Origin: Hemerocallis citrina | Lineage: Eukaryota; Streptophyta; Magnoliopsida; Asparagales; Asphodelaceae | Assembly (NCBI GenBank): GCA_017893485.1 | Contig: CM030362.1 | Span: forward strand, 39,960,984-40,024,983 | DNA: 64,000 bases | Reading direction: 5' to 3' | Shown here: piece by piece, positions 19,636 to 30,227 of the stretch | How the letters are laid out: the number at the start of each line of letters is the position of its first letter | Numbering within the stretch: position 1 is the stretch's first letter | Notes under the pieces: generated by a model | Seen by the model: only the letters and a program-made list of their open reading frames with translations | Told to the model about the DNA's origin: nothing | Databases searched by the model: none | Program-made: the position numbers and the translations under genes

Positions 19636-20431
19636 TGATGCGGTTTATTTCTGGGAGGCGTGTGGATGCACCAGGTGTGAGTTCGGACTCGATTTGTATT
19701 GAAGGAGAATGCTGCTCGTCTGCCGACCTTCGGTTGACCTCCTGGAACCTACGGTGAGCTCGGAATGATGTTGAAGTCTGGGCTCGGATCAGAGGGGTCG
19801 GATCCGAGGTCTCGTGTACCTGCAGACGGTCCTGAAACATCGGGGTTTATCCCGGTGGCGGACCCTCCGACGATCTAGTCAGTCTCTGTGAGAGAGTAGC
19901 AATAACTAGGTATATTTAAGTGGCAAAAGATTGATTACCTCAAAAGGTGGGTGTGGGTCTAGTATTTATAGAGAACTCCAACCGGGTTTGGTTCCGCTTG
20001 GGGGCTGGGTCTGGATCCGAAAGCCCATGGGCCTGACGTGGCAGAAGGCCCAGGGGGTTTAGGGCGGACGTGGCAATACCAGGAATGGTATAGGGCTGAT
20101 GTGGCAAACCCTGGGCGGTATTTGGAGCTGACATGGCTGATCATGGGTCTCCTGTGCTTCTGGGAGAATCGGAGGGCCTAGGTTGTGCCAGGTCATCCTC
20201 ATGCTTCGCCAGAAAGGGGGGGACGGCCCGTAGGACTGTCACGGGTCGGAGGCCGAGGACCACTGAGGCTCGTCGGATACGAGGAGGCCAGCACTGTGGA
20301 GGTGAACGTGAGGTTCAGCGCCGACCCTTCAGTGGTTCGAAGCCGAACCAGATTGCTATTTTTACCATTTTTTTGAGTGAGAGTTGTATTGGGCCCTGGT
20401 TGGGCCTCCAAGCCATTTTTACCCCACCACA
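19636..20431 (-). repeat. 5' LTR of the gypsy element
   Basis: 796 bp, TG...CA ends in element orientation. The minus-strand TATA box is at 19962-19971. The differences from the 3' LTR seen by eye are all C/T or G/A, as expected from methylcytosine decay. Confidence 0.92.
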
Positions 20432-20723
20432 GTTATAAATATTGAAAACAAGACCGTCGTTTCAAACAACGGCCTATGATTCAATTTTTTATAACCTAGG
20501 CCGTTGTTCCCAACAATGATCTAGGTTATATCATTTTTATCAAAACGAATCAGGCGAAGAGTTATTTGGGACGAAATTTCCAAAATAACCCTCCGCCACT
20601 TAAGTCCTATAGGGTGATGGGCGGGATCGATCTGAGCCGCTGATCGCGATCATGATCGATCCGATGGCTCAGATTCGTGTTTTCCAACCCGTGAAAACAA
20701 ACCCGTTTTTAACTGAGCATATC

Positions 20724-20782
<59 letters not shown>
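20432..20782. repeat. Palindrome remnants, short unique stretch and (AT)n run
   Basis: 20440-20530 holds two more GTCGTT/AACAACGG half-palindromes and a second ATAACCTAGGCCGTTGTT copy, so the gypsy element landed inside a palindrome cluster. 20630-20680 has a small GATCGCGATCATGATCGATC palindrome. 20726-20782 is an (AT)n run abutting the next element. No gene. Confidence 0.7.
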
Positions 20783-20785
<3 letters not shown>

Positions 20786-21350
20786 TTAGTCTATTATGAG
20801 ATGGTGAGCGGGGCTCCTTATCTTGAGCGGGAACTCCCAGCCATCCGATCTGAATTGATTCAGATCTAATGGCTGGGATCTGATCCCGTTCTCCATGCTT
20901 TTTGTTGAGGGTAAAATGGTCATTTACTCCATCTATTTCTCCTCCTCCTTCTATCACCCCGCTCAATCTCAGCGTTCTCTGCTCTCTCTCTCCCCACTCC
21001 CCAAATCAACACCAAACCCTAGCTCCAAATCCGACGCTCTCTCCTCCCGGCGCTCCTCTCTCGCCCCCTTCGACTTTCGAAACCCATCAACTTTCGTCAT
21101 CTCTCTACCTCTCTCAATCGTCATCTCTCTCCCTCTCTCAATCTCATCTCTCTCCCTATCTCTCCAGACCCCTGACCCCAAATCCGTCGCCTCTCTCTCG
21201 CCACCTTCGACTTTCGAAACCCTAGACGGGTTCGAAATCCCCTTAAGCCCCCATCGACCTTCGACAGCCCCCTTCCACCGCTTGTTCTCTCGACCGCTTG
21301 TTCAACAATCATCAATCTTAGACTGGCACTGTTCAATCTTGCCTGATATC
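20783..21350. repeat. Left long inverted repeat of the MULE-like element
   Basis: 568 bp. Contains a CT-rich, gene-leader-like stretch (CTCTGCTCTCTCTCTCCCC, AAACCCTAGCTCC) that resembles a plant 5' UTR, so the inverted repeats may themselves carry captured promoter sequence. The open frames here recur in the right repeat and are not supported as genes. Confidence 0.85.
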
Positions 21351-23879
21351 TCGACCTTCGAAAACATGGAGAACTGATCTCCATCTCCATCTCCAACTTG
21401 GGTAGAGGTAAAATTTCAACTTGGGTAGAGGTAAAGTTGATATCTTTGCTATGGCAGTGATGAAATCACACTATTATGCTTCATTATGAGATTACAATGT
21501 GGTGATATTACACTAATGCACCTAATTTGGTTATGACTGTGATGATATTACACTGTTATGCTTCATTCATAATTTAGGGATTGAAGATTTTCTAAATTTG
21601 GGCAATGATGAACATGCTCATGTAAACGGTATACGATATGTAAAATTGGTTTGTGGAAAAATGCTTAAGAAACTAACTCAAAATAAGCTAGTAATAGTAT
21701 ACATGTGTCCTGCTTATGATGTATATGTCTGAGCATGAAATCGTTTCAACATAGAGGTGTTCATGCTTAATGACGTGGGCTAGATACCATGTAACATTTG
21801 GCAAGTGTAATTTAAGAACCATATTATTTGAGATCTTTATCATCTATTCTGTATCTGTGAAAAGTTTGTTTATTAATTTGTGAATTCTTTCACTTGTTAG
21901 GTAGTTTTGTGAACCATACTGTATTGTTATGCCATGTTGCTATTATTTATGAATACATTGTTATGCCATGTTGCATCTTCTGCTTGCCTGTGCATTGATA
22001 TAGAACTTTAGGAAATTGTGAGATTTATGACTTAAGTTACTGAGATGTGTTTACTGACTGTAGCTTTAGTCAGTTGTTCTCCTAAATATCTCATTATAAG
22101 TAAACTGTTGTCCCAGATTTAATGAATCAGTTAAAAGTGCTTTACTGATTTGCTCCTAGTCTTCTCCAAAGTGAAATGTAAAGGGTGTTTGTCGCTAAAA
22201 CTGTTTTCTTTATAAAACAATCTTTTAACTCAAAAACCTGTTATTTGTTCTTGTCCTTAGCCTTTAAGAAAAATGCAGTAAACATTTCAAGGAATTCTGT
22301 TCAAAATCAGACTTATTTTAATCAATGTAGCATATTATTTGTTAGGGATGTGCTAATCACTTAAATGGAAGAGTTTGGGAAGACAAAAAAGAGTATTAGC
22401 GGCATAGAAATATCTTATCTTTTATTTTGTTAGTTTGCTTTTGTAACACTGAAATGCTTCTTAGGATATCACAAAATTTGTACATGTACTGATTTTTTTA
22501 ATTTATAACTTGCATGCGTAGTTGAGCACTTGGAGCAGTTGGAAATGCAAAAAATTTGAACAAGGTGTTTGCATCTCAAGAATAGTGTGTGGAACAAGAT
22601 GATCAGCTACAATATGTCAGGGAAGTATTCGATTCCCCAAACAGTCTGTTACATTCATGTGATTGTGAGTTTGCTTCCTCTTTGGATAACTTGGATTCTA
22701 GTTTTACAAGTGATGATGAGATGGATTATGTTTTTGAAGTTGCACACTATGAATCATTTATTTAATGATTTGTAGGAGTGACTAGTGATGAATTAATCCT
22801 ATCTGAGCTTTATTTTTCCTCGTTGGTTATAAGTGATGATGAGATCGATTATGTTTCTGAAGTTGCACACTATGATTTAATGATTAATAGGAGTGACTAG
22901 TGATGAAATAATCCTATCTGAGCTTTACGATTGTCACTTCACTGAATGTTACCAAATTCCCTGACTCATATATAGTTAGTCTATTAAGAGCTGGGAAGCT
23001 GAGATCCTTATTGAGAGCTGGAGTTTTCAGTTATTCGATATTCACACCATTATGGCTATGATGATATTCACACTCATTCTGGACTAAAGATGAACTCAAA
23101 TTGCGAGGTTTTAGTGATTGAAGAATTTCTAAATCTGAGCAATAATGAACTTGTCTCTTTTAGTTTCGGAGTAGGTTTTGACACTATCAGGCAATTTTCT
23201 TAGTTATTTGTTATGATCAAGTAGTCTGCTTCAGTTTCTTCAATTACTGATGATTTTATGAGATGTCTCCAAAGAGAATTGAATTACTGATGTGATTCCT
23301 GTTTCTAATCATCCTTCTAAGATTCAAACTAACTGTTGGAAGGGCATATCCGTTGTATGAAGGCAGTGCATATGGATGCGTCTTAAATAGTACGTCTTAA
23401 TACATTGGTGAAGTCATGAAACTAGATGTAACAAGGTCTAGGGATATAAGAGGCCCCCTAACATAATTAGAGTAGGCGTCGTGGAAGTTGAGTATCATGT
23501 TCTCCAACGAACATGTATAGACTGCCGGTATTCAGACTATTGGTGGGGGAAATGCATCCTGGGTGTCGAAGTTAACAGCACTACATTTCTGCACCATGAC
23601 ATACATACTAGTCCTTGAAAGGTCTCGAGCTGTAGGTCCTTAAAACTTCTATGTTTGAATTCACTCTCTTGAGTTCCTTTTTTGTGCTAATACAGGTCAT
23701 CAATTCCCGAGCTTAACTAATCCATAAGCTAGAAAAACTGTACAGATTTCTTGCATGACATTTGTTAAATTATACAGGATACAGACCTATCATAATTCAC
23801 GTACACGCGGATGAAAGAATTTTGCCATCTCAATATTGAGATTAATTCAACACATATTATTGTATATTTCCTTTTCCAG
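21351..23879. other. Interior of the MULE-like element, mostly intron-like
   Basis: AT-rich sequence without a supported gene. At 22590-22770 one frame reads acidic peptide (YVREVFDSPNSLL, SSFTSDDEMDYVFEVAHYES) that looks like a decayed exon. Its tail is duplicated at 22825-22905 (SDDEIDYVSEVAHYD), so a tandem duplication of about 110 bp occurred. Confidence 0.4.
22973..23045. repeat. Degenerate internal copy of the element's own terminus
   Basis: ATAGTTAGTCTATTAAGAGC, then GCTGAGATCCTTATTGAGAGC and CAGTTATTCGAT, follows the left tip (TTAGTCTATTATGAGAT, GGGGCTCCTTATCTTGAGCG, CAGCCATCCGAT) in the same orientation with many substitutions. Confidence 0.55.
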
Positions 23880-24095
23880 GTGGGCAAATCTAGTGCAGCT
23901 GGGTTTGTCTCTGAGACGAGCATGGAGGATAGAGCTTCAGCCCAGGCTTCTGTAAATGCAGGATCCAACCCTGAGACAGTGAGGAGTATAGAAGCAACTC
24001 AACTCGACAAAAAGTACTTCTTCATGGCTTTTATTGTGGTGTTGTTTTCGGTCGTAGCAATCTATGTCTTTCAACTGGAGAACTGGGAGAGATGA
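23880..24095 (+). pseudogene. Captured last exon of a tail-anchored host protein
   Basis: A T-rich tract ending TTTTCCAG precedes an open frame (VGKSSAAGFVSETSMEDRAS...) that ends with KKYFFMAFIVVLFSVVAIYVFQL, one 18-20 residue membrane helix, and a six-residue lumenal tail before the stop. This is the layout of a C-terminally anchored membrane protein. ETVRSIEATQL before the helix faintly recalls plant coiled-coil nuclear-envelope anchor proteins, but I would not name it. It sits between the inverted repeats with no partner exons, so it is treated as a captured fragment. 24111-24172 after it is a T-rich microsatellite of T9-13C units. Confidence 0.5.
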
Positions 24096-24172
24096 TCTTT
24101 GAGAGTCTCTCCTCTTTTTTTTTTTTTTCTTTTTTTTTTCTTTTTTTTTTCTTTTTTTTTTCTTTTTCTTTT

Positions 24173-25341
24173 TTTGTGTGTGTGTGCTTCAGATAGAATT
24201 ATTGCTACTTTTCCATTTCAATAATTTCGGTTGTACCTAGTTTGAGATGCCATTCCTGTTTTGGTAACTTATGGAGATCAATTTCTTTCATATGTAAGGA
24301 GGCATTCTATATTGTACTTCTACATTAAGGGGTAGAAAGAATACTGTGTATGAATTACAGTGAGAACCTCTACCAAAACCGACGGGAAGCCTCTAAATCT
24401 GATGTAATAAAGACGGTTTATGAAGTATAAAGACCTCTATTTAGAAGCTATGTCATGTCGAATACTTTTATCTAACATGTCCCAACTATTCAAGTAGATT
24501 TTCTCAAAATTTATCATGTCAGTGTCTTGCTTGTCTCTCGCATCCATGTTGACATGAACCGCATGTCTGTTTTCTGCAGTTCTACTGAGTGACAGTAGTC
24601 CTTAACCCATCAAAAGATACACATGATACAACCCTTCTAATGTAATATCAGTAGCATTACACTCTTCGCAGAGTGACTTATCAGAAGAACCTTGCAGCAT
24701 AGAATTGATTTGAGCTGAATATCATCATTATCAAGTACTCTACCAAACCCTCATCAGAATTCGATTGCCTTCTTTTGATTGTTACTCACCAAACCATGAG
24801 TTTTGATACTCGTAAACTCATTGAAACTTCAAGGTTCGATCCTCCACTCATAGGGATAGTGCAACACACATCTCACTGCATATTCTTGCTGAAGCTAGAT
24901 ACAGTATCCCACAACCGTGAGTCAGGTTATAGACTTCATAACATTCAAGATTCAGGTTACAAGCATAATGGCTATATGAGAAAATGCACTGCTCATCATC
25001 TTTTGAGATCAACCAAGTTTGTTTATAAAGAAGAGTAACTTGGTTTAGGATTTCAGATTTAGTTCTCAAGTAATCATATGTTAAGTTTCTTCTTTCTAGC
25101 TTGAACAAATGCGCGGCTTATCCAATCCAGATCCAATGCTCTTGTAGATGGAAACAATTGTTGGTCAACATTGTGCAAATTATTGATTCTAAATTTGAAG
25201 TTTTCAGGATTAGGAGTTTTCTTCAAAAATTCAAACAGACAACTATAATTGATATGTATTGTTCATGAACAATCAAGATTCTCAAAGATAGTTGGAGAAA
25301 TACGGAACAAGTGTACAAAGAGACTAGCAGAAGTTGCTTAG
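24173..25341. other. Interior of the MULE-like element, no gene seen
   Basis: AT-rich, no supported coding sequence; probably 3' flank of the captured gene plus filler. The 87-codon frame at 24775-25038 has no recognisable motif. Confidence 0.4.
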
Positions 25342-25912
25342 GATATCAGGCAAGATTGAACAGTGCCAGTCTAAGATTGATGATTGTTGAACAAGCGGTC
25401 GAGAGAACAAGCGGTGGAAGGGGGCTGTCGAAGGTCGATGGGGGCTTAAGGGGATTTCGAACCCGTCTAGGGTTTCGAAAGTCGAAGGGGGCGAGAGAGA
25501 GGCGACGGATTTGGGGTCAGGGGTCTGGAGAGATAGGGAGAGAGATGAGATTGAGAGAGGGAGAGAGATGACGATTGAGAGAGGTAGAGAGATGACGAAA
25601 GTTGATGGGTTTCGAAAGTCGAAGGGGGCGAGAGAGGAGGAGCGCCGGGAGGAGAGAGCGTCGGATTTGGAGCTAGGGTTTGGTGTTGATTTGGGGAGTG
25701 GGGAGAGAGAGAGCAGAGAACGCTGAGATTGAGCGGGGTGATAGAAGGAGGAGGAGAAATAGATGGAGTAAATGACCATTTTACCCTCAACAAAAAGCAT
25801 GGAGAACGGGATCAGATCCCAGCCATTAGATCTGAATCAATTCAGATCGGATGGCTGGGAGCTCCCGCTCAAGATAAGGAGCCCCGCTCACCATCTCATA
25901 ATAGACTAACTC
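25342..25912. repeat. Right long inverted repeat of the MULE-like element
   Basis: 571 bp, inverted copy of 20783-21350. It carries one extra triplet in the AGGAGGAGCGC stretch. Confidence 0.85.
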
Positions 25913-26366
25913 TGGGTTTGATTATCCCAATTTTTTTAAAAAAAACCCTATGGATTAGGGTACGAAAAGGACAAAAAGGACTTTCCTATGATAATAGACG
26001 ACGCAGTCAATTCTAATTAAGTAGTAGAGGAAATTAAACCTCACTAAGTTACAATGATCAAAAGTGAAAGCAGGGTGAATTGCCTACCAAAACATGAAAA
26101 CTCAACTGGTTTTCCTGAAATTTACCCTAAAACTAGTATAATGTACGTACGATGCACATATAAGAAAAGTAAAGTCATCAATTTAAATGAATACATATCG
26201 AATAAGAAAAAAAAGTTTATATTTGAATGTTTTGATTTGGACTACGCATGCGGTGTACATTTATATTTGTTAGATATAGTTTAGACGTGTATTATATATG
26301 TTTATATAGTTACAAAGTTAGGATTTGTTTGTTACAAACTCCAACTCTCTCATTAAAATAGTAGAG
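25913..26366. repeat. Flank containing the inverted partner of 738-913
   Basis: 25913-26186 has no recognised feature. 26187-26365 is the reverse complement of 738-913. No gene. Confidence 0.5.
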
Positions 26367-27450
26367 ATTTTCAAAAAAATTTTGATCCTCTTTTTGAAAA
26401 TATTGAGGAATCTGACCCACTTTCGTAGAATATTTACCCAAGTGATCCAATTTTAAACATGTCAGCATTAACCGATATTGAAAATAACGGCATAGGTTAT
26501 TTATATGTCGTTGTTTTCAATAACAGCATCTGTTAAAAAAAATTGCATGCCACTATTTGGAGTAGACATCAATCTGTTTATTTATTCTCAATCGTGTACT
26601 CTCTCTGACTTGGAAAAAAATTGTAAGAGTGCAAAAATCCTATAGCTAATGTCGTTATTCCGAACAACGGCATTCACATTACAGATGTCGTTGTTAGGGA
26701 TAGCGGTATTAGTTATAATATTCATTGTTAGGGATAACTGATGTCGTTGTTTGGAACAACAGCTATATAGTTCATTTTGTTACTTACAGGGTCGGCTCTA
26801 CCCTAGAGGCGGGTAAGGCGACCGCCTTAGGCTCCCGGAGATTTCGCAATTTTAGGGGCCCGAAATTTGAACTTCCCTTGTAAATATAGACACGTATTTT
26901 GCGCGTAAAAAAAAATATATACTATTAGGGGCCCCATTTCGGAAGTTCTCCTAGGACCCCCGGGAACTCAGGGTCGGCCTTGATTACTTATACTTGGCTA
27001 ATCTGTTTCTGTGAATTGTTGCCGATGTTTCCAAAAACGGCAACAGTTATCTCATATCGTTGTTTAGAATAACGATTATGGAGAAAGAGAGTTTAATAAG
27101 TATTATAACTGATGCTGTTAATTCCAACAACAGCATCAGTAATGTGAAAACCATTCTTGGGGATAACGACATTATTTATAAGTTGTTTAAGCACTTGAAG
27201 AAAAAAATCAATTTAAAGGATTCACATTTGTATAAGAAATATACTGATGTTATTTTTCCAAACAGCGACATGCTAAAAAACAATTAAGCTAATGCCACCT
27301 TTTGGAAGAACGTCGACATGGAATTAACCTATGCCATTAATCTATACTGATGTGGCCAAAATCCAAGTTAGTTGGGTAAATATTTTCGGAAGTGGATCAG
27401 TTTGGTCAATATTTTCAAAAAGTGGGTCAGTACGGGAAAAATTCAAAATT
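26367..27450. mobile_element. Unclassified inverted-repeat element filled with palindromic motifs
   Basis: The two flanks are imperfect inverted repeats of about 90 bases: the left reads GACCCACTTTCGTAGAATAT, the right carries GTCAATATTTTCAAAAAGTG and TGGGTAAATATTTTCGGAAG. Between them are about nine diverged copies of one small palindrome, of type GTCGTTGTT-loop-AACAACGGC, at about 26508, 26651, 26685, 26741, 27019, 27054, 27112, 27151 and 27244, some converted to GCTGTTGTT-like variants. A hAT MITE (26787-26982) is inserted in it. No transposase. Related motifs sit at 10948-10986/20440-20530 and 55145-55380. It is probably a non-autonomous DNA transposon; no superfamily is assigned. Confidence 0.55.
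26787..26982. mobile_element. hAT MITE, 196 bp
   Basis: Ends CAGGGTCGGCTCTA and GGGTCGGCCTTG form terminal inverted repeats. The flanking 8-mers GTTACTTA (26779-26786) and ATTACTTA (26983-26990) are an 8-bp target-site duplication with one mismatch. The interior matches the common plant type with CGCCTTAGGCTCC and TTAGGGGCCC blocks. Confidence 0.8.
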
Positions 27451-27927
27451 TTCTAGAAAATTCAATAAAATTTGAGCACCCATATTTACAGGTTAACTAT
27501 CTAGCTAGCATATCCAATCTGACTCTAATCCTACTTAATCCAACTGCTCAGAAGATGAAAACAAACTAATAACTGATACCTGTCTTAAATAATCCTAACC
27601 ACTTTAGACTATTCTCATATCCTTGAAAATTTTAATAGGCAAGATTTGCAAAAGGAAAAAAAAATCATCAAATTTTCAAGGTCATGCATAAGGTAGAATT
27701 AATAACTCTAATCAAGCAGGAAAGATTAGTATTACAGTTAAGTTAAGAAGCACTGATAATTATTAATGTGACAGAGTAGATGATCCTTAGCAAACTATAA
27801 TGATAAACTATCGACAAGCCAACCTCAAACAATTGGAATAATGGATTATTTATATATTTATTTATTTTATTTTTTTGGGGAGAATTAGCTTTTTTGTTCT
27901 GGTAGACCATTTGATGGGTGAATTATA
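27451..27927. other. AT-rich spacer, nothing recognised
   Basis: No gene or repeat structure seen beyond homopolymeric A and T tracts. Confidence 0.5.
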
Positions 27928-28424
27928 TCTATATATTATGCTAATTACAGAGAGAATGTACCCCCTCTTTTCTTTCTCCATTTTTAAATAGAGAAAGAAG
28001 AGCAAAAGTAGGAATCCACACATACCTTAACACGTGCATACGCACAGCCACCAACTCTGCTCAATTTTCAATCGTCCGATCATCCAGATGTAAGAAGACG
28101 TGAGTAATCGAGGCTCCCAATCGCGCTACATCGCTACCCAATCACGCATGTCTAATTCACTCAGCGGGCGAGCCCATCACGTGAACAACGTTCCAGGTCG
28201 CGCCACGTCATCACATCATCCTGGTACGTCACTTCACTCAGCGGCGAGCCCAAACTCGATGGACGATACAGATCGCTCCAGAAACTGCACCAGCTCGAGA
28301 AATCAACAAAAAGTCACTGAAAATGATTTAAAATTAGGAAATTAAATTAAAATTCCAAAAATTATTATTAAATACATAAATTTAATTAGAAATTTTGAAA
28401 AATAATTAAAATTTTGGAATTATA
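27928..28424 (+). mobile_element. 5' part of a non-autonomous Helitron
   Basis: Starts A|TCTATATATTATGCTAATTA, then CTCTTTTCTTTCTCCATTTTT and a CACGTGCATACGCAC block, all homologous to the start of the complete Helitron at 28425. Its own 3' end (hairpin plus CTAG) is not seen before 28425, so the second Helitron inserted into it or truncated it. The 28100-28345 open frame is GC-richer than its surroundings and could be captured DNA, but no family is recognisable. Confidence 0.6.
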
Positions 28425-29351
28425 TCTATATATTATACTAATAGGAGAGAGAGTGTCAATCTCTCTCCTTTCTCTATTTTGAAATAAAGAAAGGATAGCA
28501 AAAGTAGGAAATCAAATTTATTAACACGTGCATTATGCACATTTTCATTATAAAAAAAATATAAAAGCCCAAAACCTATAAATATAGAACTTAATTACTA
28601 GAACTGTGCTTTGATCATTATGTATTCGACGAAATGCCTATGTAGCACACAATGAAAAAATAATAATATAAAAGCCCAAAACCTATAAAATTAGAACTTA
28701 ATTACTAGAACTGTGCTTTGATCATTAAGTATTTGACGAAATACCTATGTAGCACATAATGTGTTTGTGAAAAAATGGTTTTGAAAAAACTTTGCCTAAC
28801 TAAATCAATTGTATCTATGTATGATATATGTATTAATTTCTGAAATCCTAATTTACTACCTCATTTTATTTTCAATTTCTAATTTGTGTTTTTGAAATCC
28901 TAAAATTTGAATTTGGGGGAAAGTACGAGTTGAAGATAGAGATGACTGTGGTATCGGGCTCAAGAATGAGATTTTGTAAGGAGGTAGGTGGCAGAAAGTA
29001 GGGTGAGGCGAACAGTGAGGTGGAGGAGGCTGTTAGAGAAGGGGACGTCGCTGCGGTCGAAGACAACAAAGACGTGTGAGATTAGGGATAAGACATTTGA
29101 TAGGGTGTGAATTTAGAGAGAGGGGGGGGGGGGGGGTGCTTGAGATGAGGCGGGTCAAGACCTAAGTATTGCCAGTCAGGATGTATACAAAGGCCAGACT
29201 TTGAGCGTATTTTTTAGGGTAAATTTTACTAAACTATACACTTGAAGAGTTAATTTTTCTCAATTCTCTCACACTTTTTTAAATTTCTATATAATTTTAT
29301 GAGTCCATTTAAATTATTTTAGTCTGTGCAATTTGCACAGGGTAACACTAG
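28425..29351 (+). mobile_element. Complete non-autonomous Helitron, 927 bp
   Basis: Begins TCTATATATTATACTAATAG after an A (28424) and ends CACTAG before a T (29352), the A|TC...CTAG|T signature. The 3' hairpin CTGTGCAATTTGCACAG (29324-29340, 8-bp stem) is 11 bases from the end. No Rep/helicase. A G-run lies at about 29122-29136. Interior frames on either strand have no recognisable domain. Confidence 0.88.
28560..28765. repeat. Tandem duplication of about 103 bp inside the Helitron
   Basis: Two copies of a block beginning AAAAGCCCAAAACCTATAAA and ending near GCCTATGTAGCACACAATG or ACCTATGTAGCACATAATG, with a handful of differences. Confidence 0.8.
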
Positions 29352-29352
29352 T

Positions 29353-29574
29353 CTATATTATGTTAAACCACTTTTGTCTATGATTTTTCTCATTATTCTT
29401 TTTTAAAATAAAAAAAGAAGGACAATGTAGAAGATAACTCCCCACTCTTACTTCATCCAAATTGAAACTGGAATCTTCATTATTATATAGATGTTATTAG
29501 ATGATTTTTTTTAAAATAGTTTTATTATTTTCTTATTTTAAAAAATATGTGCAATATTGCACGGATTATACTAC
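29353..29574 (+). mobile_element. Decayed Helitron-like fragment next to the complete one
   Basis: TCTATATTATGTTAAACCAC starts immediately after the first Helitron, and GTGCAATATTGCACGGATTATACTAC at about 29547-29572 looks like a 3' hairpin and end with CTAC in place of CTAG. It may be the remainder of the 27928 element or a third insertion. Confidence 0.4.
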
Positions 29575-29760
29575 ATATTATATTATATTATATTATATTA
29601 TATAAGTTTATGCAATGTAGCATAAGGGTACTTGGTATGGAAACTCAATATCAGTCTGGTTTTTCTTTTATGGGATCTGACGTATACCAATGTCAATATT
29701 TTCTCACAAACTGTTATCACTTATCATCACCTAACCCAGTTTCATAATTTACAAGTTTTT

Positions 29761-30227
29761 TTTTTGTGATATAAAGATGACCCAGTCATCGCTTCATTAA
29801 TACGATATTAAAGAAATATAGTAGTACTTACAACAAGTCCAAAATACCATCTCTGTTCTCCTAACAACGAACATACATAAAATAGGAAAGCAGAAAAGCA
29901 GAAATTAAGATACAAAGGCTGTAGACACGCCCCACCATTTCTTCATCCAACTCCTGTAGTAGTTGGGTCCCAAAATCCTTTCCATGCTACCTCTCGCATC
30001 TAAAGCAAAGGAACACGTCGATCCCTCCCTTGCTTGCTCTCCCTCCATGAGACCTACTCCTCATCTCCCATCCGCAACCTTTTAATAGTACCCCTATTAC
30101 CTGTCTAATCATTAGTTAGCGCCCAAATTTTATGCATGAGAGTAGAAAAAGTACATTTGACATTGCGAAAACATAAATCATTCCGAACAAGCCATAAACA
30201 CCACATTGTGGCTGATGCTACAATACC
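29761..30227 (-). other. LINE 3' end and 3' UTR
   Basis: Tail end of the LINE after the last readable ORF2 segment; contains no separate gene. Confidence 0.6.

Larger units (their letters stand above)
10987..20431 (-). mobile_element. Young non-autonomous Ty3-gypsy element (gag-pro plus antisense gene)
   Basis: Two 796-bp LTRs (TGATGCGG ... CCACCACA) flank the element, with target-site duplication GTTAT (10982-10986, 20432-20436). Sense is the minus strand: the 5' LTR is at 19636-20431. A likely primer-binding site and gag-protease follow, then a region with no reverse transcriptase, RNase H or integrase, in which a spliced gene runs antisense; then an 89-bp tandem array, a purine tract and the 3' LTR. 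By eye the LTRs differ at about nine positions, all transitions (about 1.1%), so insertion is recent. The gag type (C-H-rich knuckle with HRDHGHETNQC, DNGSS protease) and an antisense extra gene resemble the Tat/Ogre branch. It must borrow pol from a relative. Confidence 0.92.
20783..25912. mobile_element. MULE-like element with about 570-bp terminal inverted repeats and captured sequence
   Basis: 20783-21350 and 25342-25912 are inverted copies, nearly identical by eye (one 3-bp indel and a few substitutions). Tips are GAGTTAGTCTATTATGAGAT and its complement. The interior, about 4 kb, has no transposase; it holds exon-like pieces, including a tail-anchor exon at 23880-24095 and a short acidic segment at 22580-22790 that is partly repeated at 22825-22905. 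Long inverted repeats with host-like cargo fit a Pack-MULE. The left end abuts the (AT)n run, so the expected 9-bp duplication cannot be verified; superfamily assignment is therefore inference. Confidence 0.75.

Noticed and set aside
20895..21377. 160-codon Ser/Leu-rich frame, repeated at 25324-25800
   Set aside because: Lies in both long inverted repeats, CT-rich leader-like composition, no domain; treated as non-coding.
24775..25038. 87-codon frame in the MULE-like element
   Set aside because: No motif, intron-like composition.
28100..28345. 81-codon Ser-rich frame in the first Helitron
   Set aside because: No recognisable family, in a stretch with internal repeats; not enough to call a gene, though captured DNA is possible.
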